Below are positions 27,952 through 38,975 of a stretch of DNA of 64,000 nucleotides, piece after piece (within the stretch, counting starts at the first letter, position 1; each line of letters starts with the position of its first letter). The notes beneath the pieces are model-generated. The model saw nothing but the letters and a program-made list of their open reading frames with translations. It was not told the DNA's origin and did not search any database. Both the position numbers and the translations under genes were made by a program. The stretch lies in assembly GCA_023525715.1 (NCBI GenBank), contig CM042009.1:129448145-129512144 (forward strand), read 5' to 3'. The DNA is from Cichorium intybus. Lineage: Eukaryota > Streptophyta > Magnoliopsida > Asterales > Asteraceae.

Positions 27952-28262
27952 TATCTATAATTGTCGGGGCAAACGACTTTGTGTACCAATATATAGAACC
28001 AATTTCACTATGTTTTCTCTCATTTTTTGGATTAAGTACTAATTTTAACATGTTTTTTTTATGATTTGACCATTATGGTCTCTTATCCAATGTTAACAAA
28101 CGGGTTATTACGTGACATTTTCATAAAAATAAAAAATGACATGATATTTTCTTAATGATTAAAAATAGCATGTGACATTTTCATTTACATGATATTTGTT
28201 TTTATTATCTATTTAATTTAGTTACCACCCACCCCCATCTCTCACAACACTTCTTCTTTGCA
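27952..28262. other. AT-rich spacer, nothing recognised
   Basis: Short non-coding spacer between the Tourist MITE and the next retroelement. The phrase ATGACATGATATTTTCTTA and close variants appear twice. Confidence 0.5.
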
Positions 28263-28621
28263 TATCTTGTTAGGATCGAGACACTTAGCATACGAACACT
28301 AAACTCACACACTCAGCTCACAAATTAAGAACACAAGAATTTAACGTGGTTCGGTCCAAAACTGACCTACGTCCACGGCGGGTAACTAGGAATTTATATT
28401 CAACTACATTGTTATGGTGTGGTACATAAATCTCTTCAACTGAAGCTCTATTTATACATATGAGAATGTATTGTGAAATATGAAATCAAACTTCACCAAC
28501 CTTGGACTCACCAACCATTGACTTCACCAACTTCACATTCAGCAACTTTGACAAACCACAATAGTGGCTTCACACTCAACAATCTCCCACTTGAAGCCAC
28601 GGAACAATCTTCACCTGGGCT

Positions 28622-29400
28622 TCAACTGTGCATATGTATTTCCGTAAACTCCTTCTTAGTTACCCCGGCCTTCTCATCAGTTAACCTGAAAGGCCCGTTA
28701 AAACTATCATGAGTTTCAACATGTTCGCCATGACTTAAACTGCCCTTGACCCGTTCTCTATCCCTATCGGCTCCCACTGAAAACGAACTACCGAATCCTG
28801 AAACAATCTGAGAACAAACAACAACACTCTCCATATTTAGCAAGTTATCAAAATCGGAGAGACTTTTACAGCTGAAAACTGGTTCTAAATCCATTGTCGT
28901 CCTGGACCTATGATTGAAACACGACCTATGCTCCTACTGTTGCAAAACCCTGCAACTGAAACAATACTCTGTGCTCTCATTGCCACAATATCCTTCGACT
29001 GATTTTTCTGAACCTTTCCATGCTCGTTCAACCTGAATCTTCCTTGTAGCTCTAGGCTTCCTACTTGCAAAAGGTCACCCTCTTCTGCCCATGAGATTCT
29101 GTGAACCGGACTTTGTTTCTCTTCTGAACTGGGACGGTCACTCCCTCAGACGGTAATCCGACCATATACAGCGAACATTCATCGTTCACAAGTCTTACCT
29201 TTCCAAAGTCTCAAACTTTTAGATTTTGCAGTGCTTCACTGCTATGGGTAGCGTGAAATGAAGCACCAGAATTCTTGACCCAAGAGTCTTCACTGCCTTC
29301 CACTGAGTCCCAATGCATCAAACCCAGACACATTCTCAGAAGCAGAATTTCCTCTATTTGGACATCGACTCTAAAGAATGTCCACACCTCAACGTCATGA
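28622..29400 (-). pseudogene. degenerate gag/protease remnant in the non-autonomous element
   Basis: Read on the minus strand around 29330-29200, the sequence gives SEDSWVKNSGASFHATHSSE followed by LQNLKV, a stop, and DFGKVRLVND. This resembles the copia protease region, where the catalytic motif is normally DSGASFHAT; here it reads NSG. Frames further downstream (29070-28885 and 28894-28622) are open but not recognisable. No reverse transcriptase follows. Confidence 0.6.
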
Positions 29401-29992
29401 ATAACACCGAACTTTCTGATCCCGTGATTACATCTAAGTCTGCTGACTTTCTAATCACTGCTGGATCTACCGAAAAACGGATTTTCTCTTAATTACTTGA
29501 TCTGTTCATCCCATGATCTGTTCTTGAACCCCTGAAACTCTGATCATCGCTGGATTTGTCTGAACGTCTGATCTTCTGTAATTCTCTAATTTTCTCCCTT
29601 TACCAATACCACATCTTGAACTTTCTGACACATAATGCCTCAATCTGCATCTTCCACCAACTTTTCAATCTTTACAAAACGAAGCCTTGTCTGAACTTAA
29701 CGACTGTTCTTCTGAACTCTGTTAAATAATCAACCTATTTAAACTACATCGGAATACCGAATTGAGAATCAGAAACTGAAAATTTAAACTGAATCGATAA
29801 AACCCGACAAACGCTGTTGGCATTGGTTTTCGATTTCTTTAAATTTCTTCTGAGTTCAACTGTTCTTCACCGATTATATAGAATTTTGATTCAACAGTTC
29901 TTGGCTCGTTATTTGCAAAATATAATCCCCACTCAAATTATTTTCGGGCTAAACTGCCCAAAACAAATGTTGGAGTGACTGTTTTGCGACTT

Positions 29993-30170
29993 TGACAAAG
30001 TTGAGGGACGAAACTGCAATTTTCCTGAAGTTCAGGTACTAAACCGCAATTTTCCCAAAGTTCAGGGACCAAACTGCAATTTTCCTGAAGTTCAGGGACT
30101 AACCGCAATTTTCCCCAAGTTCAGGGACCAAACTGCAATTTTCCTGAAGTTCAGGACCAGTTTTGCAATT
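29993..30170. repeat. ~34-bp minisatellite
   Basis: Five to six imperfect copies of a unit around AAGTTCAGGGACCAAACTGC plus AATTTTCCTG, inside the leader of the minus-strand element. Confidence 0.9.
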
Positions 30171-30179
30171 TCTGGAAAT

Positions 30180-30325
30180 CTGCTACCGTACAGTACCGCT
30201 ACGGGAACCGCTACAGTGAACTGCTACAGTACGCTACAGTGACCTGCTACAGTGTCGTCTTCTCTAGCGCTACAGTGTCGTCTTCTGCGGCGGACTCCGG
30301 CGCTACAGTGTCGTCTTCTCCGGCG
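30180..30325. repeat. GCTACAGT short repeats
   Basis: GCTACAGT or close variants recur at least seven times. The longer phrase GCTACAGTGTCGTCTTCT occurs three times. It lies in the element leader, about 200 bp from the primer-binding site. Confidence 0.85.
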
Positions 30326-31034
30326 ATCTGGTTTCTTCGGTCACTATTCCGGCGAACGTTTGACCGGCGATTTGGAGGTCTTCCGGTGGTCGAAAAATTC
30401 CAAAAAATATATTTTCGGAATCTGCGGAACGAGACCTTTCCAACAGCGTAAACCAAAATCGTTTTTGAGACAAAAAAAAAATTTCGACCAAAAAACAAAA
30501 AATCACCCTCTGCAGCTATACCAAGGCTCTGATACCACTTGTTAGGATCGAGACACTTAGCATACGAACACTAAACTCACACACTCAGCTCACAAATTAA
30601 GAACACAAGAATTTAACGTGGTTCGGTCCAAAACTGACCTACGTCCACGGCGGGTAACTAGGAATTTATATTCAACTACATTGTTGTGGTGTGGTACATA
30701 AATCTCTTCAACTGAAGCTCTATTTATACATATGAGAAGGTATTGTGAAATGTGAAATCAAACTTCACCAACCTTGGACTCACCAACCATTGACTTCACC
30801 AACTTCACATTCACCAACTTTGACAAACCACAAGAGTGGCTTCACACTCAACATATCTCTCTCTTTCTTTCTTTGCAAATATGAGAGACATCCTCATCAT
30901 CGCCTGCCCTTGTTCTCTTGTGGAGAAACCTAAAGCATCACATCGCCAAAAGCCCCTCTTTATCTCCATCTATCTATCTCTCACATTAAAATGATCTTGA
31001 AAGAATTAGGCAAAACTTTCTTTGGAGTGGAAAT

Positions 31035-31990
31035 GATTCAAATTCTAATGCAAAAATTTGTATGTATATGAAGTTTCGGATAAAAGTATCATTGTTCCCG
31101 GTCAATATGATATCATCAACGTGCACTAATAAATAAAGAATCGAAGATTCATTCTTGAATATAAACAGAGAAGTGTCGGCACGACCACAAGTGAAACCAA
31201 GGCTAACAATAAACGTGCTTAAACATTGGAACCAAGCTCGTGGAGCTTATCTAAGTCCATAAAGAGCTTTCTTTAGAAGGCAAACATGATTCAAAAATCT
31301 TGAGTCAACAACTCCCAGTGGTTGCTCCATATAAATTGTATCGGATAAATTTCCATTTAAGAAAGCATTATTGACGTCAAATTGTTTTAGGACGGCAAGA
31401 GCAAGAATTATCTGAATAGTCGATGCTTTAACAACCGGACTAAAAGTAGCAGAGTAGTCAAGACCCGAAACTTGAGTGAAGCCTTGAGCAACAAAATGGG
31501 TTTTAAATTTGTCAATTGTACCATCAACACGAAAGTCGTGCGCATTTTGAACCAACAACAATGGAGCGAGTGGGACGAGGTACTAGATCCTAAGTAGCAT
31601 TGAGTTTCAAGGCATCAATTTCATGACACATAACAGCATACCATTTGGGATCTTTTGCAGTAGTCTTAAAACTTTAGATTCTTTTGAAGCAAACAAGGCT
31701 TGATGAAGAGCCGAATAAGACAAGTGGGCGAAATTTGCAATATGACGTGGTTTGAAGGTACCAACTTTTGATCGAGTCACCATATGATGACTGGATGAAG
31801 TTGTTGATGTGTGTTTAGTAGTCGGCAAGGGAGTTGGATTGGGTTGCATAGTGGAAGAAGTAGGTGACAGATGTTGTGTGGGTGGTGTCTCAATACACAG
31901 ATCACAATGATAGAAAAGTATGAGGTGGATGGTATCGTGGATGAACATGTACATTGTGAAGGCATGGTTGGTTGTAATATAGAAGTCGAT
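31035..31990 (-). pseudogene. truncated copia pol fragment
   Basis: Minus-strand frames contain the integrase-RT linker (HHMVTRSKVGTFKPRHIANF, about 31790-31720) and reverse transcriptase (KFKTHFVAQGFTQVSGLDYS, FDVNNAFLNGNL, YMEQPLG, KKALYGLR; about 31520-31247). Past a stop there are further RT-like residues up to about 31035 (YLLVHVDDIILTG). Frameshifts and stops separate the pieces and no LTR is attached. The right side was cut when the gypsy element inserted at 31992. Confidence 0.8.
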
Positions 31991-31991
31991 G

Positions 31992-33462
31992 TGTAAGACC
32001 CGTTCCGCCGAGTCGCGGCCCGGAAGAATCCGCGGCGCGGCTTTAGGAAGAATCTAGAATCGCGTAGGATTTGTACGCGCGGCGCGGTTCGAAAGAACCC
32101 GCGACGCGGTGCGCCTCTAATGTGAAAAACCCTAATTCGGATTTAAACGCCTATATAAAGGGTCCCAGCCCTAGGGTTCGTGTTTTTTGGAAGTTCTCTG
32201 GAGTGGGGTCGACTAGTTTCAGCAGAGACTCTTTGGTTCGAGACTTTGGAGGTTTTTGGAGATTAGAATAGGGAGATCCAACGCGAGAGAAGGCTTGCGA
32301 CGGATCGTGGGCCTCACTCCGCTTTTCAGAAGTAAGGTAAGAAGATTTACCTTTCTGACTTTCCTTTTTATCTCGTCATGGGGTATTACCCATTGGTTTG
32401 TAGCCTTAGATGACTTGTAACAATTAGGGTTTGGACCAAGGACATGCATGGACTTGCATGTCCATATGGAAGTGACCTTATGGTAGTTTCTGATCTCAGG
32501 AAGGGTTTAGAAAGGAACCCTAGCCGATTGATGTACTGTTAAGCGCTAATAACATTTTGGAATGTTACGAGCCACGATGCGGACTGGCTATGTCAGCGGC
32601 GCGGACTCGGCTGAACCCCCGTAATTATGCGATGGTAGCCACGGCGCGTAGGGTGAGGAGCCACGCCGCGGCGAGCGACTGTTTGACCAAAAGGTTTGGT
32701 TTTGACCCTGGTTTGGTGGCAAACGTTGGGTCTGACCTTTAGGCAAGTCTATAAGAGTTTGGCCAGTAATTAATATGTTGTATATGTGGGATTTAGGTGA
32801 TCAGACGAGCCTAGTTTGGGATATTAGCGATTATCCGGACGGTTGTGATTCAGGTGAGTATCCTCACCTTACTATATGATGTTGCATGTTAGGCATCTTG
32901 TGTGTTATTTACAGTTATATGATTTGCTCTATATCTGTGGTTATTTGTTGTTGGGCTCAGTACTGATGCGTGTCCACTCGTAGCTGTTGTATGGCGAGTT
33001 GGACTATTGCCTTGTCCCATAGCTGTTGTATGATGGGCTGGGCCATAACCGGGAACCCATAGCTGTTGTATGATGGGTAGAACCTTCCCGTGTCCATAGC
33101 TGTTGTATGATGGACGCCCGTAGCTGTTGTATGGCAGGTAGGGTCGGGTCGTTCTCGAGGACGGATTGTTTAATGTGTGGGCATGTATGGTAATTTGTGG
33201 AACTCACTAAGCTTTATGCTTACCCGTTGATTTTAAAACATTTTCAGGTACTTCAGTTGATAAAGGGTGAGCTCGGCGTGACGGCGGCGCATCGCACATT
33301 TATGATTTGCAGTTATATTATTAAATAAGATTTATATAATTATGGGACGTATACACACTGATAATAGTTTTGATGAACACCGCTTAAGCATGTTAATAAG
33401 ATTATCTATGTTTTTACTTAAATTTTTAAAGAAAATTTTTGATTGAAAATTGGGGGGTTACA
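31992..33462 (+). repeat. 5' LTR of the gypsy element
   Basis: 1,471 bp. It contains GGCGCGG-rich sequence, a TATATAAA box near 32151, a five-copy tandem array (32978-33142) and the GGAACTCACTAAGC box (from about 33198) shared with the two solo gypsy LTRs. Confidence 0.93.
32978..33142 (+). repeat. five-copy tandem array TAGCTGTTGTATG in gypsy LTR
   Basis: Units of roughly 25-40 bp each contain CCATAGCTGTTGTATGATGG or CCGTAGCTGTTGTATGG. It ends about 55 bp before the GGAACTCACTAAGC box. Confidence 0.9.
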
Positions 33463-36400
33463 AATTGGTATTAGAGCCTTGGTTTGAGGGATTTGGATGA
33501 ACTGTATTGGGAATCCAAACTCAAACTTAGGACTGAGAGCTTTTCGTTAAAGAAATAATGTTTTCTCTATAAAAGTTTTAAGTAGTTGGATTGAATAACA
33601 CGTGGAAGATTCCCTTGCATGTTCTTGTTTGATTGTTGCTTGGGGGTTTGAAACATGGTATGCACACCTGACTTATGATTTTTAACGGATAATGAGTTTC
33701 GAAAAGAATGAGATGCGATGCGAACCGTCAACCGAGCTCAAGTAAGTTTTTGTGATTCCCAATTACCCATGCCAAGTTTGTGTTATGTGATGATATATGT
33801 ATGCCAGAAAGTAGGCATGGAATTTAGTCAGGAAATGCATGCTAGAAATGCTTGGATTAGGATGCCTTCTGCCTGTTGTTTGTTATTTGTGCTGCTTTAG
33901 AATCTATGCTAACACTATTAGGTTGCTTAGTGAATGCTATTGGGTTATATACAATTAGGATAAGATAGCCTAAGAATTCTTGGTCTAGCCTTACTAGCTG
34001 TTCCTTGTTTGGTTGTGACTTTGGGGTAGGATCATTTATTTTAATGTCTATCTTATTCTCGATTGTATACGACCGTGTGTCTGTGAGGCGACTCGATAGT
34101 GTTAGCAGAAGTTCTTTTAGGCACGGGTGGGGTGTAAGATCCTAGGTAGCCTAGGATGAGTGTTAGGCACTTGGGTGCGAGACCGTATGAATACCAATGT
34201 CGAATAGATGAGCGGGTGGTGAATTAAAGTATTGGGGGACAAATTCTGGAACAAGTACGAATAGGTGTGGAAGGTAGTACCGGGCCCGTACTACCGAAAG
34301 CAAAGGATTCATACTTGAGTCAGGAAGAGTTACCCAAAATTCTAAGGAACCGGGTAGGGTAGAGAATCAGGTATGATTCACATTATGAATTACTTGCGAA
34401 ATGAAAGTACACGTCTTCATCGTGGCGATGTTCGGTAATGAAGAGTGGATTGGGAGTAGTTTCGGGTGTAACCAATGGAGATGGATCGGGATGGATCATA
34501 GGTGCAGAAATTGATCGCCGTTGAGGTATCAACGAGGGTTATGATTGGCAGCAATGGGTTAGGCGATGCATCCGAGTTGCTAGCCGATGCATCTGGGTTT
34601 TGCATGTCAATGTTTCGAAGGTCTATGGATGTGAATCCCGATAGACCTTATTCCTGTTTAATAGACTAACGACATGGTATGAGGATTGGATTTGTTACAA
34701 AGGTTCGAGGCGCTGATCGATCGTGATCAGCACTAGGTATTGGCACAGATTCCAAGTGGGGGAGAGTTGTTGTTCTAAGAGAATAAATGAAGCTTAATGC
34801 GTGTATAGCTCAGCTACTGGAATATTGGAGTACTTGCATTACGAATTATCAAGCGTTAGCTTGGGTTATGATGATAGAGAGAGAAGGGATTGGCAGCTTG
34901 TTGGAAACTGTGACCTGGGAATCTGCAGATAGGTTCCAGAGGATTACTAGGTACTCCTTTAGGGAATGGACTAGAATCCAGATTGATTTAAGTGCCGACA
35001 TTATGTCGACTTGTGTCACTCGAAGAGCAGGAAGGGCCCGTCCAGCTGCTGAAGCTGATGGACCTTGACTCCTGCTACCCAACTGAAGTTAGAGTAATTA
35101 GAGACTACGTACAAGGTATGACAAAAAATGCGAGTAGTGTGTGACTTATGGGATAAAGACCCACAGAAGATGGCTCCTTGGACAGATAGCCACAAGTAGA
35201 GGGTTGAAGCGGAAAGGGAAGAAGGGTCCCCAATGTGACATAACCGACCATTGAGGATGGAAGTCTCATGACAATGAGGGAGACGGCATGGGGATGGATA
35301 ACCGCGATCTAACAAGGAAGGGAGCTCGCCGGCAGGGGCTAAGGCCTCGAAAAGGGAAAGTTGTAGCTTGGAGGAGGAAGATGGGAGTGTCATTGTGGGC
35401 TGGAGCTAGCAAGTGGTTATTGGTGCATCGAGTAGCTTTTCACCTTAGGGTAAAGGTGTTTGGAATAGCTTTGAGTAAAGGTAATTCTGCAAATTCAAGG
35501 AAGCGGTTGGAGGTTGTATGCATTGCGAAGAGGCAAGGATCTTGGCCATGCTAGGGATGCGTGGTCATCTCCATGGGAGTTTTGATTATTTCCATTAAGG
35601 CGCGGAGAACGTTGGACTATTGTATTTCGTTTCAACTCAGGACCTGGATGGCAGTAGGAGCGAGAGAGTCAAGTTTGGTATAAAAAGGGCAAAGCATGGA
35701 AGTTGGGACGCCGGACTAAGGAGACAACGCGACCTGTTGGTTCGACTGCAAGATTGCGCAAGCTATGGTGACTTTGGACACCAGGGGTTCTGCTTGCATG
35801 GACTGATACTCAGAAGGATTGACGCAGAGAAATTATTCAGAGACCGGGAATCTACTTCAGGCTTCAGCAAGAGTTATGCATGTAGGACAAACATTTTCAA
35901 AATAAGAAATGTGTCATATGTGACAGCTCATTTCAGGAGCGCTAGTCAATAGTTTCAAGGAATGAAAGTATCGCGAGCCGAGAATCCTTCCCAGGCAGGA
36001 AAGGCTGGCGAAGTTAGGAAGGGGTAGGAGCGAGGTTTTAAGGAAACGTTTTGGTGAAATTGTGTATCGATCGGGAAGGGTCAGCGTGGAAGCAACATAT
36101 TAAGCAACGATATTATGAAGACAGGACGAGGGTTATGCTAAGCGATGCTAGGAACAAGGATAAGCGTTGGCCAGGAGCATTGGGTCGTATTGGTGTAGTG
36201 ATCGATTAAGGATTTTTCGTCCTGGAGGATTGGTATCTCATGTGGGTACCGGGGTACTGTGCCTTGTTCGAGGTTGTGCCCCCTCGTGCCTCGGTGAGAG
36301 ATAAGGTGTTGTCGGATGGAGTATGCTATGTTGAGGTGGTACTGTGCTGTGTTCTGGCGAATACTTCGTGCTAATCGGGAGTGCCGGGTGCTTTATTGTA

Positions 36401-36935
36401 GCAATACTGTGTCGTGTTCCCTCGAGTACGAGATACGGTTTTAGCAGGCTGATTGGTCAGATTGGGTTGTGGGGCAGATAATTTCTGTGCAGGATGAGTT
36501 AATGGTTATCTGGGTGCTGAAGATTAGTACCCTTAGATTGTTTAGTAGGATGGAAGATGATTATGGACCCCTCCATGATCGCATTTGCCAGATTAGTTGA
36601 GGTGAAGACTGCCTTGATTTTTTTGCTGATGGCTGCTTAGCTGGTAGGAATGAAAACCAAGGGCGAATCAGGGTGACATGAAGACTGGACGGATCATATT
36701 CAAGATAAAGAATTAGGTGTGAAACCGTGGAAGGGAACGCCTTTATGTGTGATAGTTCGGGTAAACGAAGGTTGTAGGGTGGGGTTAGCGGAGGGTGGCT
36801 AACCCATTAGGGTCGCTTTGGATGTCAGATATGGACGGGACTTTTTGTGCGGTAATGAACGAAGAGTTTGTGTCAAGTTTTTTTCGTTTGCCCGAGGGGC
36901 AACATGGATGTGTATGATATTGGAGAGGATTATTG
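33463..36935 (+). pseudogene. gypsy internal region, left part
   Basis: After the primer-binding site only short open frames remain. I cannot identify gag, protease or reverse transcriptase with confidence. The region ends at the copia-2 target duplication TATTG (36931-36935). Confidence 0.6.
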
Positions 36936-37707
36936 TGTTGGATTAGGTGTCTAAGCCATGACTTGTAATTAAACTTTTATCTTATGGTTAAAAGCAAAGT
37001 CCATTTGGGTTGCCCTCATGGGTGGAGGAAAGATAGTTCAGTAGAGAGAATAGTTGATTTATTAATTGTATAATAAATCAATAGAAAATATATATATGGT
37101 TTATTAATATATTTAAGTGCTAATATATTAATTAGAAACTATATTAATTAATTGAGATTTAATCTAGAATTAATTGGATTTAATTTGGAGATTAAATTAA
37201 TTAATTAAAAAGGTGCAGGGACTGGTATGGCATTTATTCAATAGTTGAATAACTGGCCAGGAAAAACCAGGGACCAAAAGTGGCGCCAACTTGGAGGCTC
37301 CTCCAAGGGATTGGCGAAACCCTAATTAGGGTTTTGGTAAGCCTGGTCCAAGTGGTCAAAAGCCTTGTCCAATTGGAGGCTCCTTAGGGTTTCAGGTGTA
37401 ACCCTTGGAGGCTATAAAAGGAACCCCCTGGCACCTCATTCTTCACGCCATCTTCTCTCTGGATTTACTCTGCTGGACTGATTCTTCCATCACCTGGGTG
37501 TGACTTTCATCTGAGGCAGGATAATTTTGCTGCTGCTTAAAAGGATCATAAGATCTAAGGTTGGTTTTTCTTGATTCTTCTTTAGAATTGAATTGTATCC
37601 TTTAGGTTCTTAGTTCTAATCTTCATAGAAGAAAACATAGATCAATATTAGGGTTGCATGTGAACCTTAGGTTATTTTGTGTTCATTGATTGCATAGAAA
37701 CCCTTCA
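36936..37707 (+). repeat. copia-2 5' LTR
   Basis: 772 bp, with U3 containing AATTAATT-rich sequence and CTATAAAAG about 300 bp before its end. I found no difference from the 3' copy on reading both. Confidence 0.96.
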
Positions 37708-38489
37708 GTGGTATCAGAGATAGCTTGTTTTCTTGTGTTTGATTATGAACTGCTTGAATTGTTTTGTGCCTAAGGGTTATTGGCGAAAATTAACCCTTGG
37801 GAGGAGGCCAAAATCGATCCCAAGGCTAGGGTTTCCTAACCCTAGCCGCCACCCTCCCTTGGTTCCCCTTGAATGCTTGATTTGCTTGCCTTAATTATGT
37901 GTTGTTATTTTTGGTATCTAAATCAACTAAAATAACTTGAACCCTAATTCCTTGGCTTGTAATTTTCGAAATTCATGGGACCATTACAGGTTAATTAATT
38001 TGATTAATTGGTAATCTGTAACCTAGATTTAATTAATTTAATTAATTGATTAATTAAAGGCAAATTAAATCTGCCTTAAGAATTAATTAAAATTTTCAAG
38101 AAAATTAGAATAATTTGAGAAAATTAGAATTTAATTAATTCTAAAGATATTTTAATGAGATTAAAATATATCTTATATGTATTTATGATTGAAAGTTAAT
38201 TTAATACATATAAGAAAATTGGTTAGTCTACCGCTAGTAAGCCTCATTCACAAAACTGTCCTATAAAGAGGGTATAAGGCGACTGACTATAAAATGTTAG
38301 TCTAATGGGTATCTACTCTTACCCACCGCTCTCCTGGTCAGTCGAGTGTCGTTAGCTGAACGGGTATGATAGAACCGCTAAGCCTCTTAAAAGTATAATG
38401 CTATAATTGAAAGTACTAGAACCCTAAAACAAATCCCAATCTAGTTACTTTAGGAAAATGTGAATTTGATGCTACCCCATGAAATTGCA

Positions 38490-38640
38490 CATTGCACTTT
38501 ATGAAACGTTGGTGGAGCGCGTGTGGTTTACCGGCACACCAATAGGGGTTCATAAAGAGTGGCAATGGGTGTCTCGGGTGTTATCATTGTTGATGGAGCG
38601 TGTGTGGTTTACCGGCACATCAATTTGAGATGATAATGGA
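38490..38640 (+). repeat. repeated phrase in the copia-2 leader
   Basis: GTGTGGTTTACCGGCACA followed by YCAAT occurs twice, about 75 bp apart, before the gag start. This parallels the leader repeats of copia-1. Confidence 0.7.
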
Positions 38641-38975
38641 TCCCGAGAGCACCAAGCTAATTTGCATGGTTATTCACACCCGGTTTGTGATCCTCGGCAT
38701 CCCAGTCACAAACGGTGGGGCATATCCGAGATTAAACATGCTATTGAACAGTTCAATAAATCTCATAAGAAACTAGGAATTCCATTTATAATAAGATTAT
38801 TTTTCCGCGGTGGAATCGGCTGAATCGTCATTCGCCTACCTTTATAAAATTTGCTTATAGATTACGGCATCCCTCTTCTATGTTGCAAATTGTTATAGTT
38901 GGATCCTAGCCTTATTTTATATTGGGTTATTATAAGGACCGACAAGTATCTAATTAAACTTACCTTCTTTTATAG

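Larger units (their letters stand above)
28268..30853 (-). mobile_element. complete non-autonomous copia-type retroelement
   Basis: Two 314-bp LTRs (28268-28581 and 30540-30853; about five differences by eye) start TGTTAGGATCG and end CTCAACA. Both are bracketed by the exact duplication TATCT (28263-28267, 30854-30858). Orientation is minus: a purine tract reading AAGTGGGAGAT on the minus strand abuts the left LTR, and a primer-binding site (TGGTATCAGAGCC on the minus strand, about 30524-30537) abuts the right LTR. The internal 1.95 kb has no reverse transcriptase or integrase. The LTRs share AATTTAACGTGGTTC and ACGTCCACGG with the copia-3 LTR, suggesting a derivative of that group mobilised in trans. 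Confidence 0.9.

Noticed and set aside
33718..35952. Several open frames of 60-125 codons in the gypsy interior
   Set aside because: They lie in both orientations, show no family motifs and fit a decayed element.
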